A stretch of 64,000 bases of DNA, taken from a candidate division WOR-3 bacterium. GTDB lineage: Bacteria; Hydrothermota; Tepidihabitantia; Tepidihabitantales; Tepidihabitantaceae. The notes beneath the pieces were generated by a model, which saw nothing but the letters and a program-made list of their open reading frames with translations, did no database searches and was not told the origin of the DNA. Both the position numbers and the translations under genes were made by a program. Each line of letters opens with the position of its first letter. Positions within the stretch are counted from its first letter, which is position 1. Location of the stretch: the NCBI GenBank assembly GCA_013177935.1, contig JABLXZ010000001.1:512191-576190 (forward strand), written 5' to 3'. Below are positions 25,813 to 34,723 of the stretch, piece by piece.

Positions 25813-27243
25813 ATGAAAAAAGCACTGCTAATCCTGACCCTGTTTTTCGCCACAACCCCCGTGCCGATAGCGGCTCATAACATAACAATTGACAGCGATG
25901 AAATCCCGCTTGTCATTGACGCTTATGGCAGATACCGGCAGAACCAGTCCCTTTTCTACTGGACACCGTTTGACTCCACCCGGCAGGTCTGGGATTTAAC
26001 CCGCTACCCTGGGCAACTGCGCGCCCGGGTTGGCTTACGCGACTACACCGAAGGCAGATATCCGGCACCGGACACGATGGAAAACGACCCACCGGACCCT
26101 GATGTGTGTGAATTTGACACCCTCGGCAACAACGCCGAATCCGAAGCGTATTTGTACTTAGATGAGTTCGGGCTTTATGGCGACGGTATCGACTTCTCCC
26201 AGCAAGGTTTTCGCTTCATTGGTAACTATCGGCCCGATGGCGTCATCTACAACCTGCCGATGTACTTTGGTGCCAGCTGGATAACTGCCTGGTCCTGGCA
26301 GTACGAAATTTTTCCCGGCATACCTTATCAGGCAACTGAACAGCACCAGAAACGGATTGTTGCCAGAGGTAAGGTAAAAGTGCCGATGTCCGGTGAATAC
26401 TTCTGGCCCTGCCTCGTAATCAGAGATTATATGGTTTACTCCGACAATATGGGCACCAATGACCGGCGCTGGATTTACGAATGGGTTGTACCGGGCCACT
26501 TCTGCGGTGCCAACGGTGTTGCCGCGGCACTGAGCCAGAACGGTGCTTCACCCGACTTTGTAACCGTCGAAACCTTTATGCAACTGGACACCCTCTACAT
26601 TCCAGGCTGGGACCTCTATCCCCCAAGATTCGGCGCTACCACAATCTGGACCGACACATCCTTTACTGGTCCATTTGTCGTCTCCTCGGTTATCACCGAC
26701 AACGATGCGGTGGGCGAAGAGTCGCTCTTCTACCGCGTCAACCTCGCGCCCACCTGGACTTCAGTTCCTGCCGACTCCCAGCGCGGCAACACCTACTATT
26801 TCACCATCCCTCAGGTTACCGCACCCGCGCGCATCGACTACTACATCTGGGCAATGGACGAGTTCTGTGCTGACAACGACATTGAATTCTGGACCACTTT
26901 CCCGTTCTGCTCGCCCGAAAGCACAATGATTACCTTCAATGTCAGCCTCACAGGTCAGGAAGAGTTTAAACCACTGCTCCCGGGTCAAGCGCAACTGACC
27001 ATCACGCCCAATCCGGCAAAAGATATTGCCCTGTTCCGGCTTAACCATCCCTATGCCCGCACCGCCCGAATTGAAATCTACCGTGTTGACGGCACCCTGC
27101 TAAACTCCCTGACACTCCAGCCCGAATCCAAAGGAACACTCTCTGCCTCCTACTTGACCCAGCACCTTGCTGCCGGCACCTACTTCTACCGCTGCCTTGC
27201 TCCCAGCTTCACCCAGACCGGCAAATTTACCATCTCAAAATAG
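25813..27243 (+). CDS. secreted protein with C-terminal sorting domain, function unknown
   Basis: The 476-residue protein has a signal peptide (about 1-21). A central region of about 380 residues is rich in Trp, Tyr and Pro with no family I recognise; it includes GNYRPDGVIYNLPMYFGASW and a long aromatic segment at about 150-230. The C-terminal 80 residues (LTITPNPAKDIALFRL...RIEIYRVDGTLLNSL...LAAGTYFYRCLA...GKFTISK) are a T9SS-like sorting domain. AAAGGAGG upstream supports the start. It is followed 8 nt later by the adenosine-specific kinase gene, with which it may be co-transcribed. Confidence 0.78.
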   Translation: MKKALLILTLFFATTPVPIAAHNITIDSDEIPLVIDAYGRYRQNQSLFYWTPFDSTRQVWDLTRYPGQLRARVGLRDYTEGRYPAPDTMENDPPDPDVCEFDTLGNNAESEAYLYLDEFGLYGDGIDFSQQGFRFIGNYRPDGVIYNLPMYFGASWITAWSWQYEIFPGIPYQATEQHQKRIVARGKVKVPMSGEYFWPCLVIRDYMVYSDNMGTNDRRWIYEWVVPGHFCGANGVAAALSQNGASPDFVTVETFMQLDTLYIPGWDLYPPRFGATTIWTDTSFTGPFVVSSVITDNDAVGEESLFYRVNLAPTWTSVPADSQRGNTYYFTIPQVTAPARIDYYIWAMDEFCADNDIEFWTTFPFCSPESTMITFNVSLTGQEEFKPLLPGQAQLTITPNPAKDIALFRLNHPYARTARIEIYRVDGTLLNSLTLQPESKGTLSASYLTQHLAAGTYFYRCLAPSFTQTGKFTISK

Positions 27244-27251
27244 GGGGAAAA

Positions 27252-27734
27252 ATGGAAATAAAAACGGTCCCGATAGAAAAACCGGCAGAAATCAACCTCA
27301 TTCTCGGCCAATCCCACTTCATCAAAACGGTCGAAGACATCCACGAACTCCTTGTCACCGCCATCCCTGGTGTAAAATTCGGCATCGCCTTCTGCGAATC
27401 TTCCGGACCCTGCCTTATCCGCCACACCGGCACCGACCCCGAACTTGAACAACTTGCAGTCAAAAACGCCCTTGCCATCGGCGCGGGCCACTCATTTATC
27501 ATATTCCTCGGCAACGCCTACCCCATCAACATCCTCAACGGCTTAAAACAGATTCAGGAAGTGTGTACCATCTACTGTGCCACTGCCAATCCGGTCAAAG
27601 TTGTCATTGCTGAAGACGAAACCGGTCGGGGCATTCTTGGCGTCATTGACGGCGAAAAACCAAAAGGGGTTGAAACTGAAAAAGAGATTGCCGAACGCAA
27701 AAACTTCTTGCGAAAAATCGGCTACAAACAGTAG
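27252..27734 (+). CDS. adenosine-specific kinase family protein (DUF355)
   Basis: The 160-residue protein matches the small DUF355/PF04008 family along its whole length. Landmarks are LGQSHFIKTVEDIHE at about 18-32, VKFGIAFCESSGPCLIR at about 41-57, the GAGHSFIIFLGNAYPINILN block at about 77-96, and ANPVKVVIAED near 112-122. Structural work on archaeal homologues suggested adenosine-dependent kinase activity. The physiological role remains weakly defined, so the name is by homology only. It is cytosolic with no signal peptide. The family is common in archaea and thermophiles. Confidence 0.85.
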   Translation: MEIKTVPIEKPAEINLILGQSHFIKTVEDIHELLVTAIPGVKFGIAFCESSGPCLIRHTGTDPELEQLAVKNALAIGAGHSFIIFLGNAYPINILNGLKQIQEVCTIYCATANPVKVVIAEDETGRGILGVIDGEKPKGVETEKEIAERKNFLRKIGYKQ

Positions 27735-27947
27735 ATTCGGGCCTTTCGTGCTAACTGCGGGTAGATTGAATTATATCTAACTAAGTGGCTACTTCTTTTC
27801 TCAAAAAATTATAGTTTTGGCATTAACCGCCAGAAGTTAAAAGAAAGCTTTTATACCACCACAATTAAACTTGTTGTTAGATTAAGAATTATTTCGGCAT
27901 TAAGCCGGGGTAAATAATTTAAGCGGGAGCGACTCTGTTAAAATAAA
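27735..27947. other. AT-rich intergenic spacer
   Basis: This 213-nt spacer between convergent genes is noticeably more AT-rich than its surroundings on the left. No strong hairpin, gene or RNA was seen. Confidence 0.4.
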
Positions 27948-28790
27948 CTAAAGGTTTCCTGCGGTATCTTGTTCTCTTACTTCCTCATAACAACTATAAA
28001 GGTACAAAGACAGAGTTTTGACAGAATTAACTGTTAAAATAGAAACATGCCTCAGCATTTCTTGGTTATATTGAGCTAATCTACCATGACGGTCCGCCAT
28101 TCTATTGCTGATTCCGGATACGCCAGCAACGATAGCAGTTAGACCACCTAAAACTTTCTTTATATCATTTGCTGTATTTTCTGCTGTATTCAGTTTAATA
28201 ATCAGCTTTGCTACATCCTTATAAAGTCGAGGCAAATCACCCGTGAAGGTGTATTTTTCTCCTTTAATCTGAAGGTAAATATACAAAAGCAAACCTTCTA
28301 AAAAAGATCGCGCACTTGTAATCGCACCTGTGAAGTCACCATTTTTAATCCTGTTATCGCATTTTTCAATGTTTTCTCTAATAACCTCGTTATCCAGTTT
28401 AGATATTTCAGGTACCTCTATAGTTTCAACGGCGGTAGATACTAACATCGCTCTTCTATCATTGATTTCTAATTTATATCCATCGTACTTAAGATATTCA
28501 TTAATACGATCTCTAAGTTTATATAACAAATCTTCTTTTCCAATAAAATTTCGGGGATTAAAATAAGCCTCAAATACTTCATTAATCCGTTCCTGTTCAT
28601 TTAATTCCCGAAGCCTCGTTTCAGTATAATCCCTCCTAGAAGGGAAACCACGCCCATAAGTATCATTAAATCCCAATGAATTAAAAAAACTTACTAACTT
28701 AGGTCCACTATTATAAGCAGATATTTTTTTATCTCCAGTAATAACATCTCTTAAAAATTCCAAAGTTTCCTGTGAAATTTTAACTTCCAT
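27948..28790 (-). CDS. Abi_C-like (HEPN-type) abortive-infection-related protein
   Basis: The 280-residue protein has an uncharacterised N-terminal half and a C-terminal half (about 155-265). The latter resembles the abortive-infection C-terminal domain (PF14355 type): ITSARSFLEGLLLYIY, LPRLYKDVAKLI, IKKVLGGLTAIVAGVSGISNRMADRHG, then a conserved helix LTVNSVKTLSLYLY. Such domains belong to the HEPN ribonuclease superfamily and occur in phage-defence proteins. The usual R-N-x5-H-G box is S228-N229-R230...H235-G236 here, so the conserved Arg is replaced, although R230-x4-H235 still fits a loose HEPN pattern. Codons are more AT-rich than neighbouring genes, and the flanks are AT-rich, suggesting horizontal acquisition. 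AAGGAG precedes the ATG. No toxin-antitoxin partner is adjacent. Confidence 0.62.
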   Translation of the reverse strand: MEVKISQETLEFLRDVITGDKKISAYNSGPKLVSFFNSLGFNDTYGRGFPSRRDYTETRLRELNEQERINEVFEAYFNPRNFIGKEDLLYKLRDRINEYLKYDGYKLEINDRRAMLVSTAVETIEVPEISKLDNEVIRENIEKCDNRIKNGDFTGAITSARSFLEGLLLYIYLQIKGEKYTFTGDLPRLYKDVAKLIIKLNTAENTANDIKKVLGGLTAIVAGVSGISNRMADRHGRLAQYNQEMLRHVSILTVNSVKTLSLYLYSCYEEVREQDTAGNL

Positions 28791-29577
28791 AAAACTCCTT
28801 TTTTTATCTTGTCTTCTTTGCTCACTCTATAATCCTCATCGTCAATCTCGCTGTAATTGAGATTGAGGTGGTTTTTATCTTAGAACTCAAGCAAAAACCT
28901 TTTCTGGTTTTGAATTTATACTTGTTTGCCATCACTACCTCTCTTGATAGATGTACTTTTCCAAAAATAATAGTATACTCTCACCCTTCGCCTGTCAAGA
29001 CCCCGACATCATCAGAATGCCCTTTGTGAACGGGTATCGGGTATAAAATTCAGGCACTGAGTTGTAATAGGACATTGGTTTAAGCGTAGTACATATTGCC
29101 GCTCCAGCATTCCAACCCATTTAGCTTACGGGCTTTATGTCGAAAATTGCGCCTGTTATGTGAACCATAAAATTTTCCACCTTCCATAATGTTAACCATC
29201 ATTAAATCCGTCACTTAATCGTGTTAAACTTTGCCCCTGTCACCCCACGGATAAGGGTTCAATAAGTCGGTCGGGAAACCGCTCCGGGAGTCGCTCCCAG
29301 AGCCGTCCCTCAACTCAGTTGCCGAATGCTTTTCACCACCCCATCTGAGTCTGCCTCTTCATCGGTATCCACAATTATAACCCATTCAAAATCAGATGGT
29401 TATACTGCCGTGGTATCTGGCGCCATTTAAATGGCTATCACGGCACAGGTTCCGGTTTCTGTTTCGGTACCGGTGTCAGCCGCTATCGGTTATACTGTTT
29501 GGGAGAAAAATTTCCGGTCAATTTTAACCCCAATTTTGGATAAAGAAGCCTGATGAAAAATCCCCTTGTTTTCCCTC
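28791..29577. other. long intergenic region with inverted repeats
   Basis: About 790 nt without a credible gene. It holds CAATCTC/GAGATTG (28843-28849 / 28859-28865), an imperfect hairpin at 29281-29303, and a nested palindrome at 29407-29444. The 10-mer GGTTATACTG also occurs twice (29398 and 29487). Neither RNase P, SRP nor tmRNA signatures were found. Confidence 0.45.
29407..29444. repeat. nested inverted repeat
   Basis: A perfect 14-bp palindrome GCCATTTAAATGGC (29422-29435) is flanked by outer arms GCCGTGGTAT and CTATCACGGC that pair with mismatches. No T-run follows, so a terminator is unlikely. It could be a remnant of a mobile element or a regulator site. Confidence 0.4.
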
Positions 29578-29605
29578 TTGACTTTCGCTTGTCCATCTTT
29601 ATCCT
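29578..29605 (+). promoter_or_regulatory. promoter for 29609 gene
   Basis: TTGACT (29578-29583), 16-nt spacer, TATCCT (29600-29605). The first ATG is 3 nt on, GTG 6 nt and a second ATG 9 nt. TATCCT also occurs as the -10 at 56773 and 63209. Confidence 0.6.
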
Positions 29606-29608
29606 GAA

Positions 29609-32185
29609 ATGGTGATGTTTCGCAGGTTAACAGTTGTTCTTCTTGCTGTTTTCTCTCTTGCCCTTGCAACCCGCATCTGGACACCCGAAGAACTGAATCG
29701 CCATCTTTTGATGTATCAACCTGCCTGGTCCTGCCGCCCGGAAACGCTCCTTTTAGGACCACGGCGGTTTAACTATCTGCACCGGATAAAACTTTTGTGC
29801 GAATTTCTTGTCCGCTATCAGGTAAGCGACTCCACATCACCGGACTATGGTGGCATAATTGAAGCCGAGCACCTGCCAAATATCATTGAAACCGACAACA
29901 CCCAGGAGGCGCTCTGGGTCTGGACCCGCTGGTATGAACTCACCGGCAGGGACGAGTATCGGCAGAACATCAACCGCGCCTGGCATTACATCCTGAACCA
30001 TCCCGCATATCAGGAGCATCAGGGCAGTCCGGCAAACATCTGGTATGCGGTCTGGAACTGCGGTCTGGGAATGTGGGCAGAGGCGCTTTATCGCCGGGTT
30101 TATCAGGACTCATCCTACCTTTTCTACGGGGACTCGTGCCGGAACTTTTATCTCACCCATCCGCTCAATCCGGCAAACTACCTTGAGAACTTTGTTACCG
30201 CCCAGAGTTCGGGAATGGCTTACGACTATGCCCGGGAAAGAAACGACCCGGTTCTGAAGGACACCGCGCTCGTGCGGGGAATGAGAGTTAAAAACTGGAT
30301 TGAAGAGAGTGCCCGGAACCGATTGGGTTTTCAAAACTGGGCGATGTGTGGTGGCACCGCTTTCTGGGGTGTTGCAAAAACATTCGGTCAGGAGGACACG
30401 ATTGCAGGCAGGCAGTGGCTTTTGACCTATGCCGAATCTTTGCCCGGGTTTTACCCTACCGGCACCTGGAACTGCTCGCACAACATCTGGCTCGCCAATG
30501 CCTATCGGGCAGCAGCGGAGTTGACCAATAACCCCACTTATTTTATCTACCATCAGTACCTCACCGACACCCTTTTGATGAAGGACACCGACCTTGACGG
30601 TGGTATTCCGGCAACCTGGACCGACCCGAACATACAGGACCAGACCTGGGTCTCAACCTATCTTGACTTTATGGGAATGGACCGGCTTGTGAGCCCGGTT
30701 TATGACCAGGATTTGGCGCTATTGCAATTTATTGACCCGGAACTCGGGCGTCTTTATCTCGTAGGAGAAACAATAGATGTCCGATTACCGATTGCCAATG
30801 TCGGTAGAAACAACTCTACTTTAGCAACCCTGACCCTGTTTGTTGCCAATGTGCCGGTTGACTCTACAACTGTACCGGCGCTACCCTTCCTTGCCACCGA
30901 CACCTTTGCCTTCTCTCACCTGGCCCTTAACACATCTGGTCCGCTCGAACTGCGTGCGGTCTTGAGCCCGGACCAGAACCCGGCAAATGACACGATTCGT
31001 CAACCGCTTAAAGTGTATAAACATTGTACCGTTACCGGCACCTTAATCGACTCGCTTAACCGTAGCCCGGTAACAGCGAAAATAAGAGCGCAACTTTTCG
31101 GTAGAAACGAAATCTGGGACTCAACAACCACCGACTCTGCTGGCAACTTCTCTTTGACCCTGATTGACTCGATATTCGCCTTAACCATAGAACCACCGCC
31201 ACCTTATCACCACTTTACCCAGAACATCCGGTTTAATGCCGATACAAGCATCACCCTTTATGCCCAGCCCGCTGCGGTGCTGATTGTCAATAACGACACC
31301 CTGAGTAATTACACCGGCTATTACACCACAACCCTTGACACACTTGGCGTAACCTACTGCGTCTGGCTGAGAAGGAGTCAGGGACCACTTCCGGGCGCCT
31401 TACTTGACCGGTTGCAAAACCGCACCGTCATCTGGTTTACGGGCAACAGCCGATACCAGACCGTGCCGGTTTTGGACCAGGATACGCTTAGCCAGTTTCT
31501 CAGCCAAGGTGGAAATCTTTTGCTTACCGGCCAGAACATCGCTGAGGACCTTGCCGGCACCGTATTTCTGGAAAGCATTGCAGGCTGCCGGTTTGACTCT
31601 TCCGGTTATTCAGGATTTTTGGTTTTCGGCAACCGGGCAGATTCGGTCGGCAGAGAGGTGATCGGCAGCGCAACCGCAGGTGGCAATGGCGCCAACAACC
31701 AGACATCAAGGGACATCATTGAGCCGGTTAACAATAGCCGGCTGTTTCTTGTTTACGACACCACAACCAATCTTGGTGCAGGAGTGAGAAACCAGTTGAA
31801 TTCGGGTGGTCGGGTAATAGCACTTGGTTTTGGTTTTGAAGCGGTCAATAGGCCCGCATCCCGACCCAACTACTTCACCCGGGTGCAGTTGATGAACACG
31901 ATGCTCCAGTGGCTGATTTACGGCACCGGCATTGCGGAAACACCCGGGATTAAAGCCCAGCCCCGGGCATCACTTACCGCCTTCCCGACAGTTTTCCGGC
32001 AACACCTGCACTTATATTCTTCGCAACCGGTAACTGTTACAATTTTTGACCTCTCGGGCCGTACTGTTCTCTCAACCCGAATTCCTGTGGGAAAGACCCG
32101 ATTAAAACTGTCCAGTCTTGGTGCTGGTGTTTACTTCCTGCGCAGCGGTGATACGGCTCCCATCTCATTGGTGAAAATAAAATAA
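29609..32185 (+). CDS. secreted protein with six-hairpin-like N-terminal domain and sorting domain
   Basis: The 858-residue protein starts MVMFRRL. Given the promoter position, the GTG at 29612 or the ATG at 29615 may be the real start. A signal peptide (about 1-20) is followed by an alpha-helical region (about 45-350) rich in W and Y. Phrases such as ETDNTQEALWVWTRWYELTG and NPANYLENFVTAQSSGMAYDYARE are reminiscent of alpha/alpha six-hairpin glycosidase-type folds; no catalytic residue can be assigned. A CARDB-like domain (about 365-470), a carboxypeptidase-regulatory-like domain, a region with ILVNND...GGNLLLTGQNIAEDL (about 560-770), and a C-terminal sorting domain (LGAGVYFLRSG) follow. 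It is likely surface-exposed. Confidence 0.75.
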   Translation: MVMFRRLTVVLLAVFSLALATRIWTPEELNRHLLMYQPAWSCRPETLLLGPRRFNYLHRIKLLCEFLVRYQVSDSTSPDYGGIIEAEHLPNIIETDNTQEALWVWTRWYELTGRDEYRQNINRAWHYILNHPAYQEHQGSPANIWYAVWNCGLGMWAEALYRRVYQDSSYLFYGDSCRNFYLTHPLNPANYLENFVTAQSSGMAYDYARERNDPVLKDTALVRGMRVKNWIEESARNRLGFQNWAMCGGTAFWGVAKTFGQEDTIAGRQWLLTYAESLPGFYPTGTWNCSHNIWLANAYRAAAELTNNPTYFIYHQYLTDTLLMKDTDLDGGIPATWTDPNIQDQTWVSTYLDFMGMDRLVSPVYDQDLALLQFIDPELGRLYLVGETIDVRLPIANVGRNNSTLATLTLFVANVPVDSTTVPALPFLATDTFAFSHLALNTSGPLELRAVLSPDQNPANDTIRQPLKVYKHCTVTGTLIDSLNRSPVTAKIRAQLFGRNEIWDSTTTDSAGNFSLTLIDSIFALTIEPPPPYHHFTQNIRFNADTSITLYAQPAAVLIVNNDTLSNYTGYYTTTLDTLGVTYCVWLRRSQGPLPGALLDRLQNRTVIWFTGNSRYQTVPVLDQDTLSQFLSQGGNLLLTGQNIAEDLAGTVFLESIAGCRFDSSGYSGFLVFGNRADSVGREVIGSATAGGNGANNQTSRDIIEPVNNSRLFLVYDTTTNLGAGVRNQLNSGGRVIALGFGFEAVNRPASRPNYFTRVQLMNTMLQWLIYGTGIAETPGIKAQPRASLTAFPTVFRQHLHLYSSQPVTVTIFDLSGRTVLSTRIPVGKTRLKLSSLGAGVYFLRSGDTAPISLVKIK

Positions 32186-32245
32186 AAACCGCAACTTTTT
32201 CACCTTCTTTGTGGTCTAATAAATGACGATGACAGACAGTATAAT

Positions 32246-32272
32246 TTGACTTTAAGGCAAAAATAACATAAA
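32246..32272 (+). promoter_or_regulatory. putative promoter of clpC-bamA
   Basis: TTGACT (32246-32251), 15-nt spacer, CATAAA (32267-32272), 6 nt before the ATG at 32279. The -10 is a poor match, but no Shine-Dalgarno precedes the ATG. A TATAAT at 32240-32245 has no matching -35. Confidence 0.35.
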
Positions 32273-32278
32273 CTTTTT

Positions 32279-34723
32279 ATGGATATGCAGGAAAGATTTA
32301 CCGAGAGGGTTCGCAAAGTAATGTCTTATGCCCGGCAGGAGGCAATAAGGCTCCATCACGACTACATCGGCACCGAACACATCTTACTGGGCATTGTCAA
32401 AGAGGGTGAAGGCGTTGCCGCGGTTGTCCTGACCAATTTAGGTATTAACCTTGATGACCTGCGTCGGGCAGTGGAAAATGCGGTTCCTGCCGGATTTGAA
32501 ACGCTCGTTTTAGGCGAAGTGCCGCTGAACCAGGAGGCAAAATCGGCGCTCAACTTTGCGGTTGATGAAGCCCGCAAGATGAACCACACCTATGTCGGCA
32601 CCGAACACCTCCTTCTTGGACTTCTGCGCGAAGAGCGTGGTGTTGCCTGTCAGGTACTCCAATCTCTGGGCATTGATATCGAACTGGTGCGTCAGGAGAC
32701 GATTCGCCTTTTGAGCGGTGATAAAGGACCGGCCGGTGCCAAAACCCGTTCCAAGACCCCGGCGCTGGACTACTTTTCGCGTGATTTGACCCAGCTTGCC
32801 CGCGAAGAGAAACTGGACCCAATCATTGGCAGAGAAAAGGAGATTGAGCGCATTGTCCAAATTCTTGCCCGGCGCAAAAAGAACAACCCGGTTCTAATCG
32901 GCGAAGCCGGGGTGGGCAAAACCGCAATTGTTGAAGGGCTTGCCCAGCGCATCGTTGCGGGCAGGGTGCCCAATGTTTTAAAGAACAAACGGGTCCTGGC
33001 GCTGGATATGGCAGCGATTGTTGCCGGCACCAAGTACCGGGGTCAGTTTGAGGAGCGGTTGAAATCAATTTTGAATGAGATTCAGCATCATGGCGACTGC
33101 ATCATCTTCATTGATGAAATCCACACGATTGTCGGCGCCGGTGCAGCAGAAGGCGCAATTGACGCATCAAGCATCCTGAAACCGGCGCTTGCCCGCGGTG
33201 AGATTCAGGTGATTGGTGCCACAACCCCGGAAGAGTACCGCCGCTACATTGAAAAGCACTCCGCCTTAGAGCGCCGGTTCCAGAAGATTATGGTTGAACC
33301 GCCCACGGTCGCGGAAACGGTTCAGATTCTCCAGGGGCTCAAAGAGAAGTACGAACTGCACCACAATGTCACCTATGAGGATGCCGCGCTTTACGCTGCC
33401 GCCTACCTTGCTGACCGCTACATTACCGACCGCTATCTGCCGGACAAGGCGATTGATGTGATTGATGAAGCCGGCTCCCGGGTAAAACTGCTGCGGCCGG
33501 TAATCAATCCGGAACTGGACGAAATTGAAAGCAAGATTGAGAAAATCACCCGCGCCAAAGAGGAGGCGGTGCGGCGTCAGGAGTTTGAGCGCGCCGCGGA
33601 ACTGCGCGACGAGCAGAAGAAGTTGACCGAATACCTCAAGCGGAAACGCAAGGAGTGGGAAAAGAAGGGCAGTTTCCCGGTTGTTACCGAAGAGGACATC
33701 GCCTATGTCGTTTCGTCCTGGACCTCCATTCCGCTTGCCAAACTGGAAGAGAAGGAGTCTTCCCGGCTGTTGCGAATGGAAGACGAACTGAAACAGTGGA
33801 TTGTCGGACAGGATGAGGCGATTACCGCGGTTGCCAAGGCAATTCGGCGCTCCCGTGCCGGAGTCAAAGACCCGCGCCGGCCCATCGGCTCATTCATCTT
33901 TTTAGGCCCGACCGGTGTGGGCAAAACCGAACTGGCACGGGTTCTTGCCCGTTTCCTGTTCGGCGATGAGAACGCCCTGCTGCGGTTTGATATGTCCGAG
34001 TATATGGAGAAGTTCAATGTTTCGCGGCTTGTGGGCGCACCCCCGGGCTATGTCGGCTATGAAGAAGGGGGCCAGTTAACCGAAAAAGTACGGCGCAAAC
34101 AGTACTCGGTCGTGCTGTTTGATGAGATTGAAAAGGCGCATCCGGATGTGTTCAACATCCTGCTCCAGATTCTCGATGATGGCCAGATTACCGACTCCCT
34201 GGGCAGAAAGGTCAACTTCAAAAACACCGTGATTATTATGACCTCAAACATCGCCTCAACCGAAATCCGCGGTCTGTCCGGTATCGGTTTTACCCCGGCA
34301 ACACCCGAGGTGAACTACGAAAACATCCGGGACAAAGTTATGACCGAGGTAAAGAGGGTGTTCAGACCGGAGTTCCTCAATCGGGTTGATGAGGTAATTG
34401 TGTTCCGGCCCCTGGATAAGCCGCAGATGGAGGCGATTGTCGATATCCAGTTGCGGGAACTCTCCCGGCGTCTGGAAGAGAAAAAGATTACCATCGAATT
34501 GACCCCGGCGGCAAAAGAGCTTCTGGTTCAGGAAGGGTTTGACCCGCAGTACGGTGCCCGACCAATAAAACGGGCACTGCGCCGCCTTCTTGAAGACCCG
34601 CTTGCCGAAGAACTGCTCCGCGGTGGTTTAGCAGAAAACACCACGATTATCGTGGACCGGGATGGCAACCGATTAATCTTCCGGGAATCACCTAAGGGAG
34701 CCGAAGCGCCAATCAAAGAATGA
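32279..34723 (+). CDS. clpC: ClpC-type AAA+ unfoldase
   Basis: The 814-residue Hsp100 protein has a double Clp_N repeat (about 1-145) and AAA-1 with Walker [10 protein letters not shown] at about 207. A middle domain with a UVR motif ([18 protein letters not shown] at about 431) follows, then AAA-2 with Walker [10 protein letters not shown] at about 546. The ClpP-docking loop is GIGF in [12 protein letters not shown] (about 672), so it should feed unfolded proteins into ClpP. The short middle domain with UVR separates it from ClpB. The usual Firmicute partners ctsR, mcsA and mcsB are absent here. The stop overlaps the bamA start by 4 nt (ATGA), implying translational coupling of a cytosolic protease subunit to an outer-membrane factor. 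Confidence 0.96.
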   Translation: MDMQERFTERVRKVMSYARQEAIRLHHDYIGTEHILLGIVKEGEGVAAVVLTNLGINLDDLRRAVENAVPAGFETLVLGEVPLNQEAKSALNFAVDEARKMNHTYVGTEHLLLGLLREERGVACQVLQSLGIDIELVRQETIRLLSGDKGPAGAKTRSKTPALDYFSRDLTQLAREEKLDPIIGREKEIERIVQILARRKKNNPVLIGEAGVGKTAIVEGLAQRIVAGRVPNVLKNKRVLALDMAAIVAGTKYRGQFEERLKSILNEIQHHGDCIIFIDEIHTIVGAGAAEGAIDASSILKPALARGEIQVIGATTPEEYRRYIEKHSALERRFQKIMVEPPTVAETVQILQGLKEKYELHHNVTYEDAALYAAAYLADRYITDRYLPDKAIDVIDEAGSRVKLLRPVINPELDEIESKIEKITRAKEEAVRRQEFERAAELRDEQKKLTEYLKRKRKEWEKKGSFPVVTEEDIAYVVSSWTSIPLAKLEEKESSRLLRMEDELKQWIVGQDEAITAVAKAIRRSRAGVKDPRRPIGSFIFLGPTGVGKTELARVLARFLFGDENALLRFDMSEYMEKFNVSRLVGAPPGYVGYEEGGQLTEKVRRKQYSVVLFDEIEKAHPDVFNILLQILDDGQITDSLGRKVNFKNTVIIMTSNIASTEIRGLSGIGFTPATPEVNYENIRDKVMTEVKRVFRPEFLNRVDEVIVFRPLDKPQMEAIVDIQLRELSRRLEEKKITIELTPAAKELLVQEGFDPQYGARPIKRALRRLLEDPLAEELLRGGLAENTTIIVDRDGNRLIFRESPKGAEAPIKE

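Noticed and set aside
29281-29303. GCTCCGGGAG/CTCCCAGAGC hairpin as a terminator
   Set aside because: It has one mismatch, no following T-run on either strand, and no gene ends near it.
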